A stretch of 64,000 nt of DNA from Marasmius tenuissimus (Eukaryota > Basidiomycota > Agaricomycetes > Agaricales > Marasmiaceae): the NCBI GenBank assembly GCA_029532415.1, contig JAQOTA010000071.1, positions 992,001 through 1,056,000 on the forward strand, written 5' to 3'. The translations under genes and the position numbers were made by a program. This document shows, one piece after another, positions 24,221 to 33,320 of the stretch. Position 1 is the first letter of the stretch; each line of letters begins with the position of its first letter. The notes beneath the pieces are model-generated. The model saw only the letters and a program-made list of their open reading frames with translations. It was not told the DNA's origin and did not search any database.

Positions 24221-26731
24221 TCAAGCTATTGCGAACAATAACGTGACCTGCGATCTGAGTCCCTCAGCTTCGGAAGCGCAGGAAGCCGGGCAAGTCTACA
24301 AGAGACCAATTAATGAAGCGACCTGTAACCTAATTGATACACGTACCTCAAGCCAATCCAGTAATTTCTTTCGGAGTCTCTGAGACTCAGTGAGGGGCAT
24401 CTTCAAAGGGCAGTTTCGTGGCAAAGAGAACAATGTGTTGCATTGAGCCAATACTTCTAGTTCCAACCCACAATGTTCTAAAAGTGAAGAATCAGCCAAA
24501 GCTTTAACAGCGTCCTCCACCTTGGGTTGCAGAAAGCCCGCGAAATTCGAACGATGGCTCGTCCATGTAGCCTCTGATGTATATTCACCAACTAGAGTCT
24601 TTAAAGTCCGCAGGCAAGCCACTTGGTAACGTTGGTGAGCAGGATGAGGAGATGTAGAGCCTGCAGCCCTGAGGACGCCACACCGACAGTCTGTAAGCCT
24701 CATTGAGTTTGAGCGAAGAGTCCTGAATGCGCCTGGCTCGGAAACGAATGGCCTAAAATGCCATGGAAAGCCAGTGATCTTCAGAATGGCCCAGTCGATA
24801 AGAACGGAGACTAGAGTAGTGCCGGGGGGTTCGCTCGTCCATTCAAGATGGAAGCAACTCGGTCGTTTGGTGTAGCGTTCAATGAGTTCCATGGCACGAG
24901 GCTGATGCGAAGTATAAACGCCAGGTCACCAATCAAGAAATGAAAACAGGACGTACTTTTGAACGAAAATGCGCCGCGAATACCTCATTCCAGGCGTAGT
25001 AACGAGTCATATTATTCTCAAGGTCGAGCTGGGACAGAAAGATGGTCCCGAGTTCTACATTCTGAAGGTCCTCGATCAAGTCCTCGGCTTGGAGTCGATG
25101 TGAACAGTAACCAATCCAGCCGCTGAACACTCCCGCAGCTTTCGGTTCCCATTCAAAGTCGGTTAAACGGTCGAGGCTGTGGAGAAGGCTCAGAATTAGC
25201 CAACCTGAACGACTTAGAATTTCGATGAGACTCCTACGTGTATTGTCTGAGTCTCTCAGTAGAGAGGGCTTGTAACCACCGTCGCCCAAGGAAAACTCCT
25301 TGAGTGGCTTCATCAATGAAGAAGATCCCGGCACGAGTCCGATCGAAAAGATACTCTTTGAAGGAAGTGTGGAATACACGGATTTCAACCCCGCTACCTT
25401 GGATATCGAGCACGGAATGCATAGCCCGAAGCGTCAGGTCTACTTCTCCAGGCGTCCACTCGAGTATAAACTCAATATCCTCGGGTGAAGGGGTGAGATA
25501 GGGAGGGCAGATAAAGATAACGGCGAGAGCCGAGAGGAGTTTCTCGCGATTGGGGTTGGCGGAAAGGATAATGTAATACAAGTGATCAAGTTCGGAGAAG
25601 GGTGAATCGTGGTTTTGATTCTTGCGATTGTAGTCGAGTATAGTGTGAAGTTGGTCCAAAGGGTTGGAGTAAGGTGTCTTGACGAACTTCACCGCGGTCG
25701 TGGCGAAGACAAACTGACTGGAGGATTTCCGTACGAGTTGCCCCAACTCCATGTTCGATGGCCATGGTGACGGGAACTGGAAGCGAGCAAACTTCCGGCT
25801 TGTGCGTATGGCCTCAAATTCGTAGAGAAAATACCGTTCTATATCCCGATCCGTCTGTGAGGCATTGTTTAGTGCTATGTGTTGGGTCAACTGTCTGAGA
25901 TCCTCCTCGAAGGCTTCCTGAATCCACGCCTCCGGACGACTGCAAATAAGAAACTTCAAGGGGAGCCAGGTCGAGCCGGGCAGCTGTTGGTAGGAAGAGA
26001 GAATGGTCGAAAGAATGTACGTTTGTGTATCCTCATCGCCACATTCATCCAGACCATCTAAGATGACCAGGTTTGGGACCTTTTGTACCAATTCCCCGGG
26101 CCGTTCCATCTGCAGAGAGGGCTTCACGACAAGCTCTCGGAGCTGGTCCTCCAAGTGTGCCTCTAGTATCGTCGGATTCTGAGAGATCTGTTGGTCGATG
26201 AAGGTTCGAAGGGAGGGGATCTGCGTTACCAGGCCGAGTGCGATTGTTGGCGCTAGGGCATCAGGATTGTTACGCTTGGGGTCCGACCTGAAGAAGAAGA
26301 ACGACGCTACAAGCCCGTCATTTTCGCAGGCTTGGGCAACGGTCATCGCAATGGCCGTCTTTCCAACGCCTGCTGTCCCGGAGAGCCAACATATCGGAAG
26401 AGAGGGGTCGCCAGAAGATCTCCATTTATGAATGTCCCCGATGGCCTCTTCACGAGTGCCTTCTAGACACCTCCCTCGGGCAAACTGCTGTTTCGACGTG
26501 TGTGAGGCTCCTACGCCGGCGATTGCATCATGTAGCCTTCCCAAGTGGGCTAGTACACGACAAAAACAGTTAGGATTAGTATGTCGTGGTTAAAACGATC
26601 TGAGTGAACGCACGACAGGGATTCGTTGTGGTGATGTTCTGTACAAGGTCGCGTCCGATGTTATTGACGTTGAAACTGCCTTCCCCGGTGTTGATATTGT
26701 GATCTCTGGCATAGATAGCATCCTGCGCCAT
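24221..26731 (-). CDS. NACHT NTPase, NLR-like protein (NLR1)
   Basis: Five exons (26731-26614, 26549-25238, 25176-24957, 24901-24347, 24295-24221) join to 759 residues. Residues 1-39 are an Asn/Gly-rich leader with NINTGEGSFNVNNIGRDLV. A linker with ASHTSKQQFARGRCLEGTRE follows, typical of Agaricomycete NACHT proteins. The NACHT domain has Walker A GTAGVGKT (97-104) and Walker B LVILDGLDE (200-208). The usual winged-helix end (DIQGSGVEIRVFHTSFKEYLFDRTRAG) follows. There are no WD40, ankyrin or TPR repeats. Instead, a roughly 280-residue C-terminal region contains DWAILKITGFPW, RLTDCRCGVL, SSLLEHCGLELEVLAQC and KKLLDWLEV, and it is shared with the two copies at 32.1-36.2 kb. Fungal NLR-like proteins are linked to non-self recognition and regulated cell death. 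That role here is inference. No disruption is seen. Confidence 0.88.
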
Positions 26732-27921
26732 GATCACCGGGTGCTGATGGAGGTCGCCGCAAGACCAGGTCGACCAAGACTCAGAAAGCCTTGGGAAGGC
26801 GAGGAAATCCAGAGGAAGACAAACTGGCCGTAATCGTCGGGTGAAGGTCGTTCGATGAGCACTGTTGTGTGAGCTACGTGCTCCACAGCCCAAGTTTGGA
26901 GCTGTTTGGAAGGGATACCGTGACAGAGCACGTTTTGTTAGATTCTCGCCGCCAGCACCTGTATGATGATAGTGCGTAATATCGACACTGGCTTAGAATT
27001 ATCTGAATCGGGGCCTTTGACGCTTCAAAATCACGGTCGGATCCCCAGGAGCGAGCTCTGTAACGACCCTGAGTGGCCCGCAAACTTGTCTCTCGCAGAC
27101 CCGAGATGGCCCAGACAAGGCCCAGAATAGATCGAAGGTTAACAAACAGCAGTCGCAGTTGCTCTTTCGTTTCTACATAGGAGACTCGAATCGAACCAGA
27201 CGATCTTACACGGACATGTTCGCGGTGCAGAACATCGATGTCAAGGGGACCCCAACGACGGAGCCTCCGAGTTTGTACAAGTCCGCTAGTTATGAGTGAA
27301 AATCCTTCTTGTTATCCAGAAAGCCATCAGCATAGATGGATGAGAGAACTGAGAGGACGAGACGCACCACGTTGTCGCTGCAGATCCTGAGAAAGCGTGC
27401 ACGGATGAATGACTAGAGAAAATTCGCAGCACGCATTATCCACCTCTCGCAACACCCGGAAGAGCGTCCAGCATGTAGTGCAGCCTGCCGCACCCAGGAT
27501 TGCTAACTACTCCCAATCCATTCGGGTAGCCTGAGAATCAACACTAATTCGATATCCTACTCGACTGAAGGGAAGAACTCTGGGGAAGAAAGTCCAGGGA
27601 GGCATCGGCCATGAGTGCTGGAATCTCGAGGCCTTTGAGTCGGAGGTGTTCGTTGGCGAGAAGGGACTTTGAGCATCCGCGTGCAATCGAGAGGAAGCAA
27701 AGAGACACGCATCACTCGACCCTCGATGCGGATGTGCAGTTGGGCTTTGGCGTCCTCTACGAACGAGCCTTGTCCTCAAGGCACGAACGTTGCCATCATC
27801 CTGGTCGTAAAGGATGATGGAGGGGTTCTTCGACTCCGAGGCACCCCAATCCCGAAAGTGTAGGGAAATGCTCCGCTTCTTTGGCCGTCACGGCGTTATG
27901 CGACTACGTTCGATTAGCTAT
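26732..27921. other. NLR1 upstream region without supported gene
   Basis: Short frames on both strands (for example 26734-26931 on - and 27507-27779 on -) show no domain and no splice continuity. The region contains the promoter of NLR1 and leads directly into the foldback element. Confidence 0.45.
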
Positions 27922-28292
27922 CACTGCAGACAGTACCAATCTTTGCGTCCGTAAATTGTGGTGCAAACAGCTGCGTAAATAGAAACATTTTGCCATGGAC
28001 TCTTGGCGGACAAAACAAGTATATTTCCGAGTGAAAATGTGATGGTAAATGAATGATTTTCACGCATGCATATTTCGCCGGAAAAATCAGCTCAAAAGGG
28101 TACTTTTTCCGAGTAAAAAACCTCGGCCTTTTAGCCGGCTTTTACGCCAATGAAAGAAGCTACAAAAATGTGTGTTCTTCGGCCATAAATCTGTCCGTAA
28201 ATGTATTCGCTAACAGTGCTGATTTTTTTCGGAGGGAAAGTTTTTCTTTTACGCTCGAGGTTCACCTTGTTTTACGACTATAAATGTCAATG
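27922..28292 (+). repeat. Left arm of foldback element
   Basis: This arm is the reverse complement of 28344-28713 with scattered substitutions, most of them in the inner 90 bases. The stretch around 28105-28150 matches the other arm almost base for base. Confidence 0.9.
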
Positions 28293-28343
28293 CCCACTCA
28301 TTTTAAAGGCTATAAGAGCTCCCGGCTACCTCACGTTGAGTTG

Positions 28344-28713
28344 CCACTGACAATTACGTTCGTAAAACATGGTCTTTCTCGAGCATAAAAGAAATATTTT
28401 TTCTCAGGAAAATTAGTACTGTTAGCGAATACATTTACGGACAGATTTATGGCCGAAAAACACACATTTTTGCGGCTTCTTTCACTGGCGTAAAAGCCGG
28501 CTAAAAGGCCGAGGTTTTTCACTCGGAAAAAGTACCCTTTTGAGCTGATTTTTCCGGCGAAATATGCATGCGTGAAAATCATTCATTTACCATCACATTT
28601 TCACTCGGAAATGTACTTGTTTTGTCCGCCAAGAATCCATGGCAAAATGTTTCTATTTACGCAGCTGTTTGCACCACAATTTACGGACGCAAAAATCGGT
28701 ACTGCCTGCAGTG
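28344..28713 (-). repeat. Right arm of foldback element
   Basis: This arm is the mirror partner of 27922-28292. Its outer end runs without a stop into a short Cys/His motif beyond the element (see findings). Confidence 0.9.
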
Positions 28714-29950
28714 TATAGGGACTACAGACCATACATATGAGAAATGTCCGTGGCCTGAGACAACAAAGGATGGGTGGGACGAACCGTAGTCTTGCAGACG
28801 ATCTACATTCTTCATCCTGAGTCACTCAATCAATCGCCAATCGAATATCAAACCAAGGGAGGTCCTTGCCAATTCCAGCATGTAGTCGAGTGATACTCCG
28901 AGTACCCAATTCGACCTTTTTACTGTAATCACCGCATTTTGCGAAGATAGTAGAGAAATTAGAGAACTGGGGGCAGTCGAGTGAGACACCACATGGCGTG
29001 AGTGATGATTGAAGGAGACATGGAGGGCCCAGGGGCCAATGCAAGAGCAAGCTGAGAAACGCGGGCCGCGGGGTAGAAGTTCAAACCCCGCCTCACATCG
29101 TTGTAGGCCGTTGTAGGTCCTCGTGCACGTGTTGACTTCTCCATCCCACCACAATGCCACAAAAAACCAACTGCGCAAACCTCCGCATCGCCTCTCTCAG
29201 TCGGGCGAGTATTCGGTACAAGCTCTTCCAAGTAGATAATCGAAAATGCTTCCAAATACCGAGCAACTACGGAGAAGCACTCCGGAGTCCGTATAGCCCA
29301 CTTTACGCTGGATGAAGCTGCGCTTGTCAAGAAACGCGAGCAGCTAAAGGGTAGCGTCATTTTGCTTGACGAGAAGCAAAGCACTTGGAAAGATATCTGA
29401 GCCTGGGACGTTTGTCAAAATACGCAAGTGAGCATCTTGCAGTAACCTCTACTCAGCCTTGGCACTCAGTTTACTGCTCGCGCAATCGAGCGTCCCATTT
29501 ACCGGCTCCTCAATATCAATACTGACGGCGAGGACGCAGCAGACCGCCCGGTTCATGTGTTTGTTAAGAAGGCTAGGAAGATTCGAGACCACACCACTCG
29601 CGCTGGCACCTAGCTCAGCTGCGATTCCAGGTTCAGCTCACCCACCGCGTTCAGGACCTCGTCTGAGACCGACAAAATCGTCACGCAGTTATTTCACAAA
29701 GACGTATCCGGCAGTTCTTGGGACGTACCGGCAGGCCGATAATTGTGCAATGTTATCGAGGACACGAACCGCTCGAGCTTGTCGGTGGATTTAGAATGTT
29801 TAGCTACTTGATGTCGAAGGCTATGGAGATGGCGTGGGGAGGAGGTTTTTTTGGAGGATGAAAAAGAGAACGACGTGCCAGGCCTGGAAGGCCTTTACTC
29901 ACTCTCAAGTCTGTGACACGACTTTGGCGATATGCCGGGCCGCGGCCTCT
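28714..29950. other. Unassigned, probably decayed sequence
   Basis: No supportable gene is present. A short + frame near 29290-29400 (IAHFTLDEAALVKKREQ) and another near 29490-29600 look protein-like but stop quickly and cannot be joined. A 7-bp stem hairpin (GCGGGGT / ACCCCGC, 29068-29091) is present without other context. Confidence 0.4.
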
Positions 29951-29954
29951 CGGA

Positions 29955-30712
29955 TGATTCGAGTACGAAGAGCTCGACGACATTGATCATCCTATTGGAG
30001 GCACCCACAACCCCGATTTACAAAACCGAATTCGACACACAGACGTTCCTAGGTCCACATTTACATTGCCAGCCCAGGTGCCAGCTCGGGCGCAATCCTC
30101 CTACTGCGTCTTCCACTCTAACCTCGTCGATATAGATGCACACAACGTCGGAGCGAAGTCGACGAAACTCACGCATCGTGTGTTGTTCTATCGTGCCAGG
30201 GATGATCCTATCTTGTGGCGGCTCGCATAATTTCACCGGCGCCGGAGAGACAGAAAACATACGAAGAGCTGTTGGCAATTCGAATACGCCAGCTTCTTCC
30301 GAGTACTGACGTTTGACCGCGTCGGAGGGTTCTTAATTCAACTCAAGGGGCACTACCAACCTGATTTCATAAGTCCACTCTTTCAACGAACAAACTTCGT
30401 TGAGCCTCGGTCGATTCGATCTGCACTACGGAAGCTGAGCTTGGCACGAAACGGATGGAACACTTTGCTGTTCAAGTGAGTACCAACACCCGTCTATTAA
30501 TGCGTGGCAGGGTGTACATGAATGTCTTATCATGACCTGTTACTCGAAGAAGATTTGCTAACACTGCGTGTGTGCTCGCATTCTACGATCCTCCAGACGG
30601 CCGCGAAGTTGTAATGTACATACAAGGGGAAATTCATTCGCTAGCACTCTATCCCAATGGGCGCGTCGAAGAACCTAGAGGCGGCGTTCAGCGTGAGATC
30701 GACTTGGCTTGA
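29955..30712 (+). pseudogene. Decayed gene of unknown family with frameshifts
   Basis: Protein-like sequence runs along + in three successive frames: YEELDDIDHPIGG ... THRVLFYRARDDPILWRL to about 30228, then NFTGAGETENIRRAV, then SFFRVLTFDRVGGFLIQLKG. The last part continues through a plausible intron (30477 to about 30548) into RFANTACVLAFYDPPDGREVV and stops at 30710-30712. The two frame changes lie at about 30229 and about 30290 and have no splice sites to explain them. The start is not identifiable. I do not recognise the family. A gene remnant is the simplest reading, but an intron pattern I failed to see is possible. Confidence 0.45.
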
Positions 30713-30870
30713 TGCCTCTGGAGATGCGAAGGCAATCGGTTGAGGCTCAAAGTGAGGGTGAAGCCTTCAAGGTGATTTGAGAGTATATTTACACTGAGGC
30801 TGAGTGGACGTACGGTAACGATATCTAATCTTTGCTATTACATCATCACACCACTTTACACTCTACCTCA

Positions 30871-31648
30871 ATGTTCAAACGCGTCGAACGAAAACGAAAA
30901 CGGAGAGAAGAGGAAGAAGCCCTGGGACTGGACGAAGAAACGAAGGAGGCTCTGGGAATAAACAACATTGATACAGATTCAGACGAGTCTGCGTCAGAGG
31001 AGGAAGAGGAGGAGGAAGAGGAGAGTGTCCAAGAAGAGGACGAAGAAGAAAACGATTCGGATTCTGAATCGGAAGATTCTCTCCCCTTTATCTCCCTTCA
31101 AGACGCCCTCAATGATCCCATATACCCTGTTGACGGGGAGGAGGAGCACGCATGCCTCGTTTGTCCAGGGAAGTTCCTCAAGACCGAGGAAATGAAAGTC
31201 CAGCACAAAACGTCCAAAGCACGTTCCCTCTAGCTCGACTCTACCTCTAGTCTGACTGCCTACCTTCATACTCAGGCTCACACACGTCGATTCACCCGAT
31301 TCAAAGAGCTAGCAAAGGAAAGGGAAGAGGATAAGGAGGATACGAATGCTTGGGAGATCGTTGCACAGCTAGATCAGGATACCGTCGCTCCGCCAGGAGA
31401 ATTATCCAAGAGGGTGTGTTCATTCGATGTTTTTGATTGCTCATCGTGACTGTCGTCAACAGCAAACACGAAAACGCGACTTTTTCAAAGCAAGACGCGC
31501 AAAGGCGAAGGAGAAGAAGGCCCGTAAGGCCGAGCAACCCAAGCCTAAAACCAAGCCAGATGTAGAGGTGTCTACGAAGCCATCCCCGACTCCAAAAACT
31601 GCGCCGACGAAGAAGAAGCGCAAGGTAGCCACACCAAAGGCCAAGTAA
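30871..31648 (+). CDS. Small U1/matrin-type zinc-finger protein with acidic and basic tracts
   Basis: Three exons (30871-31218, 31276-31413, 31463-31648) give 223 residues. The protein starts basic (FKRVERKRKRREEEE), has a long Glu/Asp/Ser run, then SLPFISLQDALNDPIYPV. A zinc finger C-x2-C-x13-H-x5-H follows: CLVCPGKFLKTEEMKVQ, H, KTSKA, H. The first intron lies inside the finger, between SK and AH. It needs a GC donor (AAA|GCACGT) with a normal CTCAG acceptor, because the only GT donor nearby shifts the frame to an early stop. The region after it (HTRRFTRFKELAKERE) is the usual basic extension of such fingers. The C-terminus is a Lys/Pro tail. This composition suggests a nucleolar or RNA-associated protein, which is inference. 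No orthologue is named. Confidence 0.75.
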
Positions 31649-32150
31649 TTCACAGTATGATGGTTGATTTATTCGCGAACATTCGAATGTCAATCTCATC
31701 GGCGTTGGCTCGACGTTAAAACCGACTTGATCTCATCGCACCAGTCGCACTCACGACTGTTAACTAGGGGCAAGCTCGTGGCAAGCTCGTTGCAAGCTCG
31801 GACATGCAAATGTAAACATACTAATTGACGTCCTTCGATTCATGGGGGGCGTCGAGCTTCGAGATGGGCATGGGCATAACTTCATACCGTTGAGTGTGGC
31901 GGTACTCGCTGAATGTTCCTTTTCACTTGCAACACTGCCAGCCGATCTTAGAGAACATTATCACTACCCGCTGAGGGTGTATAAGGGGACAGTAAACGAC
32001 AAAAACCGTGTACCGGATGCTGTCGATCAGAATCTCCTCCAATATGCCATAATCTAGTGTCGCTCTACAAGTTGAAAATGGCTACTTCGACAGCACTGGC
32101 CTACTTGAACCGTCGGAAGACTCGCATAGTAGCCTGGCCGCTTGCTGGTT
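31649..32150. other. Spacer with a short direct repeat
   Basis: No gene is seen. Three imperfect tandem copies of GGCAAGCTCGT lie at about 31767-31800. Confidence 0.5.
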
Positions 32151-33215
32151 TCATATCTGCTCGCCTGCCTCATGCCGTTCCCTTTCTTCCTCTATTCGCC
32201 TTTCCCTTTCTTTCCTTTCTTTCCTTTCTTTCTTTATTCGCCTTTTCCTTTCTCGCCATACCCGTCCCTTGAACGACAAATCGTCGAAAAACGATACAAC
32301 TCGCGATTTAAGTTTCTCCGCTTCGCTATCGTATTGCTGTGGACATGTCTACAAGGGAGAGCTCGCGGTCAGCTGCCTTGATAAACAGGCAAAGCAATCT
32401 GCGACACAACCCGAGAGTTGATACATAGACATACCTTAACCCAGTCCAGCACCTTCTTCCGACGTCTCTCGATCCCAGTTCTCGATATGTCAAGCTTCTT
32501 GAATATCTGACTGACTGTCGAATGGGAGTCAAAGCCGCCCTCGGTGTACAGGGCCCTGTCAAGTGATACAATCTTCCCTTTGAGCGGAAACAACTCGCGA
32601 CATTGAGCGAACAACTCGGACCCGAATGCACAATCCTGGAAAAGGGAAGAATCAACCAATCTCTCGAACGTGTATAGCTCTGAGGCGGTCCATATTGGAT
32701 GTTTGAACTCCTGAGCCACGAGAGTTTTCAGTGTTCGTATACAGGCTGCTTCAAAACGTCTGTGAAAGGGGGATGATGCTGCAAGGTCTGCATCCAAGTC
32801 ACAGTGGCACCATGTGAGCCTGAACGTGAACGAGCAATAAAGGGTCCTCCAGTATCTGCCCAAAAGGCCAGTCTCCATACCCGCTGATTTTGAGGATGGC
32901 CGCATGCTCCAATACATCGAATTGCGTGCGGTCCTCTTCCGATTCATGCAGCCCACGCGAGGATTCCAGGTGAAGGCGTCCAGATGGAGTTTGGAAATAA
33001 CAAATCATATCGGAATTCTGATCGTAGGCCTGGACGAGCTCACGAGTAAGTAAGCGCTACAGTTCAGAACGTTCCAGAAAAGAAGCATACGCTCGAGTTT
33101 TGCAACCACGATGCCAATCCACCAGATATCCCATCCCATATTCCTCCATGACACAATGAAATGGCGGTAATCTCTACCTTTTGAAGGTCCGCCAGCAATT
33201 CCTAGGTCCCACGGG
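32151..33215 (-). pseudogene. 5'-truncated third copy of the NLR C-terminal region
   Basis: The similarity to NLR1/NLR2 begins inside the third exon (ELLADLQKVEITAIS, about 33212). It continues in the exon with RLLTRELVQAYD ... FDVLEHAAILKISGYGDW, then the Cys/Leu-rich domain (SSPFHRRFEAACIRTLKTLV, DSSLFQDCAFGSELFAQC, RRRKKVLDWVKV to 32435). It ends in a last exon 32348-32151 (TCPQQYDSEAEKLKSRVV plus an Arg/Lys/Glu tail). The frame changes by one base near 32835-32855, between ILEDP and YCSFTFRLTWCHC, so the copy cannot make an intact product. There is no NACHT domain and no start. It reads downstream of NLR2 on the same strand, as expected for a partial tandem duplication. Confidence 0.75.
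32176..32255 (-). repeat. Low-complexity polypyrimidine tract (TTTCC units)
   Basis: Imperfect CTTTC/TTTCC pentamers lie on + . On - they are read as the Arg/Lys/Glu tail (KKERKERKERKERERR) of the third NLR C-terminal copy. Slippage-prone purine/pyrimidine asymmetry is evident. Confidence 0.8.
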
Positions 33216-33320
33216 TATCTCATATTCACATGGAAAGTACGACTCAGAAGGAGAGTTAAGGAGATGGTACATAGAGTCTTCACAAGTGCAAGTCGTCCAA
33301 GTACTCTTCCGAGGAGTACA

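Larger units (their letters stand above)
27922..28713. mobile_element. 792-bp foldback (inverted-repeat) MITE-like element
   Basis: Two arms of about 370 bases are near-perfect reverse complements around a 51-base spacer. The outermost bases are CACTGCAG..., and the right end is ...CTGCAGTG. The trinucleotide TAT directly flanks each end, which could be a target-site duplication. The element is AT-rich compared with its surroundings and encodes no transposase. Equivalent 70-odd-codon open frames on opposite strands (28053-28283 and 28331-28582) are simply the two arms read in mirror image. A non-autonomous TIR element is the best explanation. Superfamily assignment from a 3-bp TAT duplication is uncertain. 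Confidence 0.85.

Noticed and set aside
28053..28582. Two similar 75-85 codon open frames on opposite strands
   Set aside because: They are the two arms of the foldback element read in mirror image, with no start context or domain.
29068..29091. GCGGGGT / ACCCCGC hairpin as a terminator or tRNA T-arm
   Set aside because: An isolated stem-loop in a fungal genome, without a U-tract or the rest of a tRNA, has no supported role.
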